From Bacteroidales bacterium (GTDB lineage Bacteria > Bacteroidota > Bacteroidia > Bacteroidales > UBA7960), in NCBI GenBank assembly GCA_003557765.1, contig PWNO01000069.1:1-64000 (forward strand): a stretch of 64,000 nucleotides of DNA, written 5' to 3'. Shown here piece after piece: positions 10,001 through 17,644 of this stretch. How positions within the stretch are numbered: the first letter of the stretch is position 1; each line of letters opens with the position of its first letter. Made by a program: the position numbers and the translations under genes. The notes beneath the pieces are model-generated. The model searched no databases. It saw only the letters and a program-made list of their open reading frames with translations, and was not told where the DNA came from.

Positions 10001-10180
10001 TTCAAAATAATGATAAATGTCGAAATGCGGGCTTTGAAACATCTCAAAATCAAAGCGCTGATAGCTGGGCCTGTTTCGTCCGAAATATTGCCCAGAGACC
10101 ATGGAGGGCACAACCAGCAACACAAGCATCAAAACAAGCGCCCCATGCCTGGCAAAATCCTTTGTTCCAAAATACTTCAT
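7091..10180 (-). CDS. Metallopeptidase-propeller-barrel outer membrane protein
   Basis: This 1029-residue exported protein has a signal peptide of about 30 residues (hydrophobic ALVLMLVLLVVPSMVSG). Residues near 35-290 form a gluzincin-like peptidase domain with the motif HELVHVFQ (HExxH) and a downstream WVEGMAEYMS (glutamate ligand candidate). Next come five or six TolB/PD40-type propeller repeats (SPDGSKIGFFSERD, SPDGDRFAHVAV, SPDGEYIVFNGL, SPDGRHLAFATD, APDQQSIYFLS). The last 400 or so residues are rich in amphipathic strands and resemble an Omp85/surface-antigen-like barrel. All three parts are consistent with a surface or periplasmic-facing outer-membrane protein. The substrate is unknown. 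It could be a protease tethered to the outer membrane or a now non-catalytic scaffold, although the HExxH and glutamate are intact. Confidence 0.75.
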   Translation of the reverse strand: MKYFGTKDFARHGALVLMLVLLVVPSMVSGQYFGRNRPSYQRFDFEMFQSPHFDIYHYFEDDSIPTFVANAHEKWYERHQKIFKDTFETRNPILIYANHPDFQQTTAISGMIGVGTLGVTEALKNRVVMPILETNAQTDHVIGHELVHVFQFRQMFLKDSLGLNSIRNLPLWWVEGMAEYMSLGSVDTHTAMVMRDAIHQDDFPTLQEMTRDYSYNPYRFGHAFLSFFGRAWGDSLITPMFSETAKFGYERAFERVVGLSHRSVSNMWKSSMETHYGPLMEDSARHVPVGKPLVTPENSGSINIAPAVSPDGSKIGFFSERDLLSIDLFLADAETGEVVSKLSSATRMGDIDGYNFFESRGTWSPDGDRFAHVAVKRGRNQLVIVDVNRPRRTQEIKIPGVPAFNNPTWSPDGEYIVFNGLVDGRPNLFRFNLSSKEVTPLTNDRYSYIHAAFSPDGRHLAFATDRPQSAQADDKLNMRMNLAIMDLKHPERPITVLDAFPGAENINPIFAPDQQSIYFLSNADGYRNLYEIELETGQVFRLTDYYTGISGITHMTPAMSVSLETGRVFYSHFQAGNYSIYSASPDDFERVEVDPMEIDMTASILPPFEAVVPSIVDASLDVEPMEPILPREKLEEKPYDGRFGLTFVGSSGVGLATSRFGTGMSGGVSMMFSDITGDNQLFASLAVNGEIYDFGGMVGYLNQKSRINWGGTISHIPFPFSTLRFVQDTLMTPDGPVQVDNLQLLTQRTFEDQIGAFASYPISTTRRIEAGANLAWYYFRIDAINNYYFQGFPVGAPDRERLDAPDGFSQQRVNMAYVGDNSYFGMASPMAGYRYRIGGERMFGRVNMYTVTADYRHYFRFNPITVAMRGIHRGRYGPEAENDLFYPLYLGFPGYVRGYDFSTLRQIQSTFDDAFRFEELQGSRMLLGGLEVRVPFTGPEQLALISSNFLFTELAWFLDAGVAWTENTSVTLSRSEALDPAKRFPLFSTGPSLRINLFGALILEPYLAFPFHTRGIQEGVWGLNFLPGW

Positions 10181-10545
10181 ATGCGTTATTTTACATTATA
10201 CGATGACCGTATTTAGCTATCCCTACAAAACAAAAACCGTTCCAAACTAACGATTTACCTAAATCCAACAGCCCGCAATACTATATTGTTCGTAACCCAA
10301 TGATCAAAAGTACAAAATCCATATACAGCCTCCACATTTCCTTCATATCACCTGCTTCTAATCCATGTGTTCAAAACACATTGCTCTCATTGCGCACGAA
10401 GAGCGTTTTTGCAAATATCATTTTATATACATTTTTGTATGCGTTGATTTTGTGGGACTTAAAAAAAACCGATAAAAAAAATCAACTTTTTGTTTTTTTA
10501 TAAGGAAAATACTGCTTAATATTGCATCCGGAGAACAAAACAATC
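10181..10545. other. Divergent intergenic region upstream of trp leader
   Basis: This AT-rich spacer separates the minus-strand peptidase gene from the trp leader. It contains the candidate trp promoter at 10406-10437 and several poly-A/poly-T runs (10461-10499). A 67-codon open frame at 10300-10503 has low-complexity, non-protein-like composition, and I do not accept it as a gene. Confidence 0.6.
10406..10437 (+). promoter_or_regulatory. Candidate trp operon promoter
   Basis: TTTTTG at 10406-10411 is followed after 18 bp by CATTTTTG at 10430-10437, a one-base mismatch to the Bacteroidota -33 TTTG / -7 TAnnTTTG promoter. Transcription would begin near 10444, about 100 nt before the leader peptide. 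A weaker alternative is TTTTTG at 10487 with TAATATTG at 10517 (24-bp spacing). Confidence 0.4.
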
Positions 10546-10629
10546 ATGAAAAAATCGAATCACATATCTTTTTGCTGGTGGTGGCCCGTCCTAACCGTTT
10601 CGTGTGTTGAGCACCACGGCCCTATCTGA
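10546..10629 (+). CDS. trpL: trp operon leader peptide (three Trp codons)
   Basis: ATG at 10546 to TGA at 10627-10629 encodes 27 residues beginning MKKSNHISFC and then Trp-Trp-Trp (codons 11-13, TGG TGG TGG at 10576-10584), followed by PVLTV. Tryptophan is the rarest residue, and three in a row just before an intrinsic terminator and trpE is the signature of ribosome-mediated attenuation. The peptide product itself is probably not functional; its translation senses charged tRNA-Trp. The stop codon lies just past the antiterminator's 5' arm (10604-10621), so a terminating ribosome would mask that arm. The peptide has no known homologue that I can name, as expected for leader peptides. Confidence 0.88.
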   Translation: MKKSNHISFCWWWPVLTVSCVEHHGPI

Positions 10630-10680
10630 TGTGTGTACAATAAAATCTGATTTAATTACGCCCACAGGCCTGCTTGACAC
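10578..10680 (+). promoter_or_regulatory. trp antiterminator and alternative 1:2 hairpin
   Basis: Bases 10604-10613 (GTGTTGAGCA) can pair continuously with 10671-10680 (TGCTTGACAC) over 10 bp including two G-U pairs. GGCC at 10618-10621 can also pair with GGCC at 10667-10670. This helix uses the 5' half of the downstream terminator, so the two are mutually exclusive. A competing hairpin pairs GTGGTG of the Trp codons (10578-10583) with CACCAC at 10612-10617. A ribosome stalled on the Trp codons would disrupt that hairpin and leave 10604 onward free, favouring antitermination. The pairings were read by hand, not folded computationally. Confidence 0.78.
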
Positions 10681-10699
10681 CCAAGCAGGCTTTTTTTTT
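10668..10699 (+). terminator. trp attenuator (intrinsic terminator)
   Basis: A perfect 9-bp stem, GCCTGCTTG (10668-10676) with CAAGCAGGC (10682-10690), has a 5-nt loop and nine T residues (10691-10699). It sits 17 bp before the trpE start codon, between the leader peptide and the operon, so it must act as a conditional terminator. Confidence 0.93.
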
Positions 10700-10716
10700 A
10701 AACAAACAGGAAAAAA

Positions 10717-12117
10717 ATGTTTCAGATTAAAACAACCCATATCCCCGGCGACACCCATACTCCTGTGGGTGTCTATCTTAGGTTACGCGATGTTTTTCCT
10801 CAATGTCTGCTGCTTGAATGCTCCGATTACAGCTCGCGACAGAATGCCTTCTCTTACATTTGCATTAAACCCATTGCAGGCATCACGACCACACAAAAGC
10901 AATATGAGGTCAGAAGACCTGATGGGAGTTCTGAAGCACATCCATGCCATGACCTTTTGAAGCTTCCGGACATCGTGGATGACTTTATGGATACTTTGCC
11001 AAAGCCCCCGGTGGAAGATAACAGAATCATGCCGGGTGTTTTCGGTTATACCTCTTATGATGCGGTAAATGGATTTGATAATGTAGACATTAAGCGTCCA
11101 CTGTTGGAGGACAACAATTCCATTCCATTGTTAAGGTATGATCTTTACCAGATAGTAATCGCATTCAATCATTTTGACAGCCTGATCAGCATTACAGAGA
11201 TAATGCCGGAGGGAGAAGATTCTATCAGCGATGATGTAATTTCTATCATATCCAATCGAAACAATACTTTTTTCCCTTTCAGGATTGCGGGTGATGAAAG
11301 GGTACGGACTTCCGATGCGGACTTCAGACAGCAGGTAAAAAAGGGCATACAGTCTTGTGCAAGGGGTGATGTCATTCAAATCGTCTTATCCAGGCAATAT
11401 GAACAGGACTTTGCGGGTGATGAATTTAATGTCTATCGGGCTTTGCGTTCGATTAATCCATCACCGTATTTGTTTTATTTCGACTATCTGGATTTCAAGC
11501 TTTTTGGCTCGTCCCCCGAGGCGCAGCTACAGGTGGGCAATGGCAAGGCCACCATTAATCCTATCGCTGGTACGGTAATTAGAACAGGTGATCCTGGAAA
11601 CGACCAACGGTTGATTGAAAAACTTTTAGGAGACCCCAAGGAAAATTCGGAGCATGCCATGCTGGTGGACCTGGCCCGGAATGATCTCAGCCGGCATGCC
11701 CATAATGTGAAGGTTGACAGTTACCGTGAAGTGCACACCTATTCTCATCTGATACATTTGGTGTCAACCGTGACCGGAACACTGAATGCAAAGTCACGAC
11801 TCTATCGCCTTTTTGCCGACAGTTTCCCTGCAGGGACTCTTTCTGGAGCACCGAAGCACAAGGCCATTCAACTGATAGACAAATATGAGAGAAAGAGCCG
11901 GGGGTTTTATGGCGGAGCCATTGGAATCATGGGGTTTGATCACTCCTTGAATCATGCGATTATGATACGCTCGCTTATGAGCAAAAATGGAACACTTTAT
12001 TATCAGGCAGGTGCCGGAGTAGTGATAGATTCCAGCCCGGAAGGAGAACTCAATGAAGTAAATGGAAAAGTTTCAGCACTTCGCAAAGCCATCATGCGGG
12101 CAGGTGCCAATACCTGA
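10717..12117 (+). CDS. trpE: Anthranilate synthase component I
   Basis: TrpE is the aminating subunit that converts chorismate to anthranilate with ammonia from TrpG, the first committed step of tryptophan synthesis. At 466 residues it is normal for the family. The catalytic chorismate-binding block is complete: PIAGTVIRTG, NSEHAMLVDLARNDL, TLSGAPKHKA, GFYGGAIGIMGFD and YQAGAGVVIDSSPEGE. The N-terminal feedback region reads LLEC (residues 32-35), where the enteric enzyme has LLES; this serine is part of the tryptophan-binding site there. The gene directly follows the attenuator and heads the trpEGDCFBA operon. The 118-bp gap to trpG holds no recognisable element. Confidence 0.96.
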   Translation: MFQIKTTHIPGDTHTPVGVYLRLRDVFPQCLLLECSDYSSRQNAFSYICIKPIAGITTTQKQYEVRRPDGSSEAHPCHDLLKLPDIVDDFMDTLPKPPVEDNRIMPGVFGYTSYDAVNGFDNVDIKRPLLEDNNSIPLLRYDLYQIVIAFNHFDSLISITEIMPEGEDSISDDVISIISNRNNTFFPFRIAGDERVRTSDADFRQQVKKGIQSCARGDVIQIVLSRQYEQDFAGDEFNVYRALRSINPSPYLFYFDYLDFKLFGSSPEAQLQVGNGKATINPIAGTVIRTGDPGNDQRLIEKLLGDPKENSEHAMLVDLARNDLSRHAHNVKVDSYREVHTYSHLIHLVSTVTGTLNAKSRLYRLFADSFPAGTLSGAPKHKAIQLIDKYERKSRGFYGGAIGIMGFDHSLNHAIMIRSLMSKNGTLYYQAGAGVVIDSSPEGELNEVNGKVSALRKAIMRAGANT

Positions 12118-12235
12118 TATTTTTCAAGATTGGCCTGCCATGCCCGGATGATTACTGTTGAGCATGACCGGCGTCACGGCAAAAGAAGGCCTGAAAACGA
12201 AAGCAATCAACACACAACAAAACGTTTTTTACCAT

Positions 12236-12811
12236 ATGGCGAAAATATTGATTTTAGACAATTACGACTCTTTTACCTATAACCTGGTGCATTACGTGCA
12301 GGAGTTTGGCAGCCATGACATCGAAGTGTATCGAAACGACCAGATAGGCCTGGATGTCATAGATAAATATCATGGGATCATTCTTTCTCCCGGACCAGGA
12401 GTGCCTTCAGAGGCGGGATTGCTGCCGGACATAATTAAAAAGTATTACAAAAGCAAACGAATTCTGGGTGTTTGCCTTGGACAGCAAGCTATAGGAGAGG
12501 TTTTTTCAGGCAAGCTGACCAACCTCACCAGGGTTTTTCATGGTGTCGCGACGCCAATCGATATTTTTCAACCTGCCCATTATCTTTTTGATGGGATACC
12601 AGAAAAGCCACAGGTTGGAAGATACCACTCATGGGTTGTTGACCCGGACAGCATTCCGGATTGTCTGAAAGCAGAGGCTGTAGATGAAAACGGGCAAATC
12701 ATGGCTTTGGCACACCGCGATTATGATGTCTGCGGTGTGCAATTCCATCCTGAATCCATTCTCACACCTAATGGCAAGGATATGGTTTTTAACTGGTTAA
12801 AAAGGTTTTAG
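12236..12811 (+). CDS. trpG: Anthranilate synthase component II (glutamine amidotransferase)
   Basis: TrpG is a class I glutamine amidotransferase that hydrolyses glutamine and channels ammonia to TrpE. I place the start at ATG 12236, giving MAKILILDNYDSFTYN, the normal family N-terminus and 191 residues. An open frame reaches back to 12158, but those 26 residues have no family character. The catalytic triad is visible: Cys80 in GVCLGQQ, and His171 and Glu173 in QFHPES. SPGPGVPSEAG forms the oxyanion region. Second gene of the trp operon. Confidence 0.95.
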   Translation: MAKILILDNYDSFTYNLVHYVQEFGSHDIEVYRNDQIGLDVIDKYHGIILSPGPGVPSEAGLLPDIIKKYYKSKRILGVCLGQQAIGEVFSGKLTNLTRVFHGVATPIDIFQPAHYLFDGIPEKPQVGRYHSWVVDPDSIPDCLKAEAVDENGQIMALAHRDYDVCGVQFHPESILTPNGKDMVFNWLKRF

Positions 12812-12935
12812 TTTTAACATTTTAACCTATGTGTATCACCTGGCATTGGCTGTATGCTTGAATGATTGCCATTTTGTATCGGTCAGATCATGAAACGAAG
12901 GCCACGCAGACGATGTCCAAAGTAAAACCTGAAAA

Positions 12936-13928
12936 ATGAAATTCATTCTTAATAAACTTCTGGAGTCCCTTACACTCGAGCGCCGGGAAGCATATGAGCT
13001 GATGCATGGCATAGCTGCCGGACAACTGAACGAAGCCAGGATGGCAGCTGTATTAACTGCCTTAATCATGCGCAGCATTAGCCTGGATGAACTGCTGGGC
13101 TTTCGCGAAGCGCTATTGGAGCTTGCCATAAAACCACAGCTAAACAATGGCGATGCCATAGACTTATGTGGCACAGGAGGGGATGGCAAAAACACCTTTA
13201 ATATCTCTACCTTGTCTTCCTTTGTGGTTGCTGGTGCTGGAATACCAGTAGCCAAGCATGGCAATTATGGCGTGTCTTCCACTTCCGGGTCCTCCAATGT
13301 AATGGAGCATCTGGGCTACAGATTCTCCAATGATGCCGACAAGCTTAAAAGGGAATTAGAAAAAACCGGCATATGCTTTATGCATGCGCCCCTATTTCAT
13401 CCGGCCCTGAAAGCCGTCGGGGGTGTCAGGCGGCAATTGGGAATGAAAAGCTTTTTTAACATCCTGGGGCCATTGGTCAATCCGGCCATGCCAAATTATC
13501 AGTCCAGCGGGGTTTTTAACCTGGAAACAGGACGCATCTATAGTTACCTGTTACAGCGTGAAGAAAAGGAATTCAGGGTGGTGCACAGCCTCGATGGTTA
13601 TGACGAGGTCAGTCTGACTGCCCATACGAGAATATTTTCACCAAAGGGAGAGTACCTGTTAAAAGCTGCGGATTTCAGCATGCAAGCACTGATGCCACAT
13701 GAACTTTATGGAGGCGAAAGCGTGGAGGATGCCGCAGCTATATTTCTGAAAGTATTGCAAGGTGAAGCCACAAAAGCTCAAAAAAATGCTGTGGTGGCCA
13801 ACGCCGCCCTGGCCATCCATTGTTACAGAAAAAGCATCGATCTGCAAGATGCCGTGGAAGAGGCCACCGAGTCCCTGGCTTCAAAAAAAGCCTTACAAAA
13901 ACTACATGAACTGATCAAATTGCAATAA
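12936..13928 (+). CDS. trpD: Anthranilate phosphoribosyltransferase
   Basis: TrpD transfers the phosphoribosyl group of PRPP to anthranilate. The 330-residue length is typical. GTGGDGKNTFNIST (residues 79-92) is the PRPP/Mg-binding glycine-rich loop, and KHGNYGVSSTSGS (107-119) is the second conserved substrate-binding segment. It is a stand-alone TrpD, not fused to TrpG. A 124-bp spacer precedes it, larger than the tight spacing later in the operon, and it is followed after 4 bp by trpC. Confidence 0.96.
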   Translation: MKFILNKLLESLTLERREAYELMHGIAAGQLNEARMAAVLTALIMRSISLDELLGFREALLELAIKPQLNNGDAIDLCGTGGDGKNTFNISTLSSFVVAGAGIPVAKHGNYGVSSTSGSSNVMEHLGYRFSNDADKLKRELEKTGICFMHAPLFHPALKAVGGVRRQLGMKSFFNILGPLVNPAMPNYQSSGVFNLETGRIYSYLLQREEKEFRVVHSLDGYDEVSLTAHTRIFSPKGEYLLKAADFSMQALMPHELYGGESVEDAAAIFLKVLQGEATKAQKNAVVANAALAIHCYRKSIDLQDAVEEATESLASKKALQKLHELIKLQ

Positions 13929-13932
13929 AAAA

Positions 13933-14718
13933 ATGAACATACTGGAAGAGATCCTTGCCTGGAAAAGAAAAGAGGTCAGCGAAAACAAAGCGCTTTATCC
14001 AATAAAGCTTCTGGAGAGAAGCCCCTATTTTACAGCAAAACCCGTGTCGCTCAGGCACTATCTTTCCCGGGAAGACCTGTCGGGCATCATCGCTGAATTC
14101 AAAAGGCAATCACCATCTAAAGGGATGATCAACGAATACGCAACCCCGGCTGAGGTTTGCCTGGAATATGTGCAGGCCGGGGCTTCAGCACTGTCAGTAA
14201 TTACCGACAACAAATACTTTGGGGGCAGCAACCAGGATTTAGTAACTGCGCGCAAAAACAACTATTGCCCAATCCTGAGGAAAGACTTTATGCTGGATGA
14301 ATACCAGCTCATAGAAGCAAGAAGCATAGGTGCTGATGTGGTATTGCTCATCGCCGAAATCCTTACAGCCAAAGAGCTAAAAAGGCTTTCTGCATTAGCA
14401 AAGGAGCTGCAAATGGAGGTGTTGTTTGAAGTACACGAACGAGCAAGCCTTGACAAACTGCCGCCTGAGGCTGACCTGGTGGGCGTCAACAACCGCAACC
14501 TTAAAAGTTTTGAAGTGGATGTGGCAAACAGTTTTAAACTTGCGGAATGCCTGCCCAATGATGCTACCCGCGTGACGGAAAGCGGGATTGCAACCCCCCG
14601 CATCGCACAACAACTAAAAAAGGCAGGATTCTCGGGCTTGCTCATGGGCGAGCGCTTTATGCGTGAAGCCAACCCGGGAAAAGCCTGCAGGCTTTTTATC
14701 AGCAGGCTTAAAAATTAA
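13933..14718 (+). CDS. trpC: Indole-3-glycerol phosphate synthase
   Basis: TrpC closes the indole ring: carboxyphenylamino-deoxyribulose phosphate goes to indole-3-glycerol phosphate with loss of CO2 and water. At 261 residues it is a single-function (beta/alpha)8 barrel, not fused to TrpF. Visible active-site elements are IIAEFKRQSPSKG (Glu55 and Lys57), ILRKDFMLDEYQ, LFEVHERASLD and GVNNRNLKSFEVD, and a phosphate-binding TESGI near the end. It starts 4 bp after trpD, so translation is probably coupled. Confidence 0.96.
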   Translation: MNILEEILAWKRKEVSENKALYPIKLLERSPYFTAKPVSLRHYLSREDLSGIIAEFKRQSPSKGMINEYATPAEVCLEYVQAGASALSVITDNKYFGGSNQDLVTARKNNYCPILRKDFMLDEYQLIEARSIGADVVLLIAEILTAKELKRLSALAKELQMEVLFEVHERASLDKLPPEADLVGVNNRNLKSFEVDVANSFKLAECLPNDATRVTESGIATPRIAQQLKKAGFSGLLMGERFMREANPGKACRLFISRLKN

Positions 14719-14828
14719 GCATTTGTTGACTGCGAAGCACATGAATAAGACAGCTCATGGTGTTGATGCAAAACTGACCAGAAGTGATACGTTGGCAAAT
14801 GATGAGTATGAACAGAAAAGGATACGGC

Positions 14829-15491
14829 ATGCAAAGGAAAAATAAAACATACAGACTTAAAGTATGTGGGATGCGTGAAGCAGATAACATCCTGGAGGTT
14901 GCCAATATGCGGCCTGATTTTATGGGATTTATATTTCACGAAACCTCACCAAGAGACGTAAGCCATTTAGCAGACATGCTGCCATTGAAACAAATCCCTG
15001 AAAGCATCAAAAAAGTCCTGGTGGTTGTAAATAAGCCTTTGGCGCATGTGTTGCAACTGCTTGAAAATTATGACTTTGACCTTGTGCAGTTGCATGGTGC
15101 GGAAAGCCCGGAATACTGCATGTTGATGCGTGAAAAAGTCCCCGTCATAAAAGTTTTTCCCGTTTGGGATGCCTTACCAGCCGATTTATCACTTTATGAT
15201 GGTGTTTGTGATTACTTTCTCTTTGACAGCAAAGGAGATAAGGCCGGCGGCAATGGGATTGCCTTTCCCCATGAAATCCTGAAAACCTATGCCTCAGAAA
15301 AACCTTTTTTTCTAAGTGGCGGGCTTACATCTGCACATGCATCGCTGATCCCGCATTTGCAGCTGCCCCGGCTATACGGCATGGATATCAACAGCAGGTT
15401 TGAGACCCGGCCCGGATTGAAAGACCCCAAGCTGGTAAAACATTTTAAAGACAAACTCGACAAGCCTTATGTACAATATAGCGAACAATAA
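14829..15491 (+). CDS. trpF: Phosphoribosylanthranilate isomerase
   Basis: TrpF performs the Amadori rearrangement between the TrpD and TrpC steps. LKVCGM (catalytic Cys13 from this start), LVQLHGAESPEYC, FDSKGDKAGGNG and FFLSGGL with GMDINSRFETRPGLKD (general acid Asp and phosphate loop) are all present. I chose ATG 14829, which places KVCGM ten residues in, as in the family. In-frame alternatives are GTG 14784 and ATG 14799, 14802 and 14808. The 3' end overlaps trpB by 23 bp. Confidence 0.93.
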   Translation: MQRKNKTYRLKVCGMREADNILEVANMRPDFMGFIFHETSPRDVSHLADMLPLKQIPESIKKVLVVVNKPLAHVLQLLENYDFDLVQLHGAESPEYCMLMREKVPVIKVFPVWDALPADLSLYDGVCDYFLFDSKGDKAGGNGIAFPHEILKTYASEKPFFLSGGLTSAHASLIPHLQLPRLYGMDINSRFETRPGLKDPKLVKHFKDKLDKPYVQYSEQ

Positions 15492-16680
15492 TGGGTATTA
15501 TGGCGCTTTTGGCGGAGCATACATTCCTGAAATGCTTTATCCCAATATAGAAGAGCTTCGCAGTCAATATTTGAAAATCCTGGAAAGCCCGGGTTTTCAA
15601 AGAGATTTTTATGCATTGCTTAAAGATTATGTAGGACGCCCCACTCCTTTATTTTATTCAGAAAATCTCTCTTCAGCACTTAAGGCCCGGGTCTATATCA
15701 AGCGGGAAGACCTATGCCATACCGGTGCCCACAAGCTTAACAATGTAGTAGGGCAGGCCCTGATGGCTAAACACATGAAAAAGCAGCAGGTTATAGCAGA
15801 AACGGGGGCAGGACAGCATGGGGTGGCGGCTGCAACCGTCTGTGCATTGCTTAAAATTCCCTGTACTGTTTTTATGGGAAGTAAAGACATGACCCGCCAG
15901 CAGCCAAATGTGCTGCGAATGAAAATGCTTGGCGCCCGGGTTATCCCTGTTGAATCGGGCAGCAAAAGCCTCAAGGATGCCACCAATGAAGCCATTCGTC
16001 ACTGGATTAATCACCCTGAGGATACGTACTACCTCATTGGATCCACCATAGGGCCTCATCCTTATCCTGACCTGGTGGCACGCTTGCAATCAGTCATCAG
16101 TGAGGAGATTGCTTCTCAGCTCATGAAAAAAGAAAACAAGGAAGCGCCCGATTATGTGTTTGCCTGCACCGGTGGCGGCAGCAATGCAGCAGGAGCCTTC
16201 TTTCACTTCATTGGCAATGAAACGACACGTCTGATTGGCGCAGAAGCAGCAGGAGAAGGAATCGGTTCAACACACACAGCCGCCACCATTCTTACAGGCA
16301 GACCGGGCATTATTCATGGATGCAAAACCCTGTTAATGCAAACCCCGGACGGACAAGTAGAAGAGGCACATTCTGTTTCAGCCGGTCTTGATTATCCGGG
16401 CATCGGGCCCATGCATGCAAATCTGCATATCACAGGAATGGCCAAATATCTTGCTGTCACTGACAGCGAAGCACTGGATGCTGCCCTGAGATTCAGCCAG
16501 TGTGATGGAATTATCCCGGCCCTGGAGTCAGCTCATGCCATAGCTGCCATGTACAAAACCCCCTTTCAGGATACCGATGTGGTGGTACTTTGCCTCAGTG
16601 GAAGAGGAGATAAAGACCTGGAAACGTATCAAAAACATTTTTTAACACATGAACGCACTGCAAAAACTTCTGAAGTATAA
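15469..16680 (+). CDS. trpB: Tryptophan synthase beta chain
   Basis: TrpB is the PLP enzyme that joins indole and serine to make tryptophan. This is the standard TrpB1 type (403 residues), with FGGAYIPEML at the N-terminus and HTGAHKLNN carrying the PLP lysine (Lys89). The AETGAGQHG loop (catalytic Glu111) contacts the carboxylate of serine, and CTGGGSNAAG is the PLP phosphate loop. Its start codon lies inside trpF and its last 32 bp overlap trpA, so the TrpA2B2 complex subunits are translationally coupled. Confidence 0.97.
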   Translation: MYNIANNNGYYGAFGGAYIPEMLYPNIEELRSQYLKILESPGFQRDFYALLKDYVGRPTPLFYSENLSSALKARVYIKREDLCHTGAHKLNNVVGQALMAKHMKKQQVIAETGAGQHGVAAATVCALLKIPCTVFMGSKDMTRQQPNVLRMKMLGARVIPVESGSKSLKDATNEAIRHWINHPEDTYYLIGSTIGPHPYPDLVARLQSVISEEIASQLMKKENKEAPDYVFACTGGGSNAAGAFFHFIGNETTRLIGAEAAGEGIGSTHTAATILTGRPGIIHGCKTLLMQTPDGQVEEAHSVSAGLDYPGIGPMHANLHITGMAKYLAVTDSEALDAALRFSQCDGIIPALESAHAIAAMYKTPFQDTDVVVLCLSGRGDKDLETYQKHFLTHERTAKTSEV

Positions 16681-17428
16681 AAGGCAGAACCTCTTGTCTT
16701 TGTTTTTTACGGCCGGTTTTCCAAAACTGGATGACACAGTGTCCATAATCAAAGCAGCCGAAAGCAAAGGAATAGACTTCCTGGAAGTGGGGATGCCTTA
16801 CTCTGATCCGCTGGCCGATGGACCTGTTATACAGCAAAGCAGCATGGCTGCCATCAAAAATGGCATGACCATCCCGCTCCTGATGAAGCAGCTTAAGAAA
16901 ATACAGGTTGATGCCAACATCCCGCTTTTGCTTATGGGCTATCTTAATCCAGTGATTCAGTATGGCGTGGAGCGTTTCCTGGATGATGCGGCCGAAAGAG
17001 GCATCTCCGGCCTAATTTTACCCGATCTGCCACTAACCGAATACCAAAGAGCATATCAACCCTTGTTTGAAGAAAGACAAATCAGCCCGGTATTTTTGAT
17101 TACCCCGCAAACATCCGACGAAAGGGCAAGGCTTATGGATAGCCATTCCAATGCATTTATCTATGTAGTAAGCACTGCTGCCACCACTGGAAAGCAAAAG
17201 ATTTTTGGGCCTGAACAGGAAGCTTACTTTGACAGAATCTGCTCCCTGAACTTAAAAAACCCCCTGATAGCAGGCTTTGGAATCTCCAACGCAGAAAACC
17301 TGCAAAAAGCCTGGAAACATTTTAGCGGCGGGATCTGTGGTTCAGCTTTTCTTAAAAAACTAGCCTTGCATGACACGGTGGAAAGTGCTTTGGACGCCTT
17401 GCTGGCAGAACTGTTAATGGTCGATTAA
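16649..17428 (+). CDS. trpA: Tryptophan synthase alpha chain
   Basis: TrpA cleaves indole-3-glycerol phosphate and passes indole through a tunnel to TrpB. LEVGMPYSDPLADGP contains both catalytic acids (Glu46 and Asp57, equivalent to Glu49 and Asp60 of the enteric enzyme). LPDLPLTEY and the late GFGISN phosphate loop are also present. At 259 residues it is full length. It starts 32 bp inside trpB and is the last gene of the operon. No strong intrinsic terminator follows; the nearest palindrome, at 17483-17507, lacks a T-run. Confidence 0.97.
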   Translation: MNALQKLLKYKRQNLLSLFFTAGFPKLDDTVSIIKAAESKGIDFLEVGMPYSDPLADGPVIQQSSMAAIKNGMTIPLLMKQLKKIQVDANIPLLLMGYLNPVIQYGVERFLDDAAERGISGLILPDLPLTEYQRAYQPLFEERQISPVFLITPQTSDERARLMDSHSNAFIYVVSTAATTGKQKIFGPEQEAYFDRICSLNLKNPLIAGFGISNAENLQKAWKHFSGGICGSAFLKKLALHDTVESALDALLAELLMVD

Positions 17429-17482
17429 TTGCTGTTAATATAGCAAGCCCCACTTTACAATGACAATTCACTGGGCCGGCTT

Positions 17483-17507
17483 AATTGGCGCCGACATGAC
17501 GCCAATT
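17483..17507. repeat. 8-bp inverted repeat after trp operon
   Basis: AATTGGCG (17483-17490) and CGCCAATT (17500-17507) are perfect arms around a 9-nt loop, between trpA and the next gene. There is no T-tract on either side, so it may be an operator or a weak or Rho-assisted terminator. Confidence 0.4.
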
Positions 17508-17619
17508 GAAATCAGTTTATGTTGCAACATGGCCAGGCAAAATTACCCTTTTGAAGGCTTCATCGGGTCAAAAGAGGAAGCATCTATAGTTCAGGGAAAC
17601 CCGATCAAGGTAAAACTTG

Positions 17620-17627
17620 TACATTTG
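17620..17627 (+). promoter_or_regulatory. -7 box (TACATTTG)
   Basis: An exact TAnnTTTG match ends 17 bp before the aminotransferase ATG, implying a very short 5' leader. No clear TTTG -33 element is seen. Confidence 0.45.
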
Positions 17628-17644
17628 CATAAAAATTGGTTTAT

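Noticed and set aside
10300..10503. 67-codon frame upstream of the trp leader
   Set aside because: It is AT-rich, ends in a poly-T run, contains the promoter candidate and has no protein-like features.
12158..12235. Longer TrpG N-terminus
   Set aside because: Family proteins begin with KILILDNYDSF; the 26 extra residues have no support.
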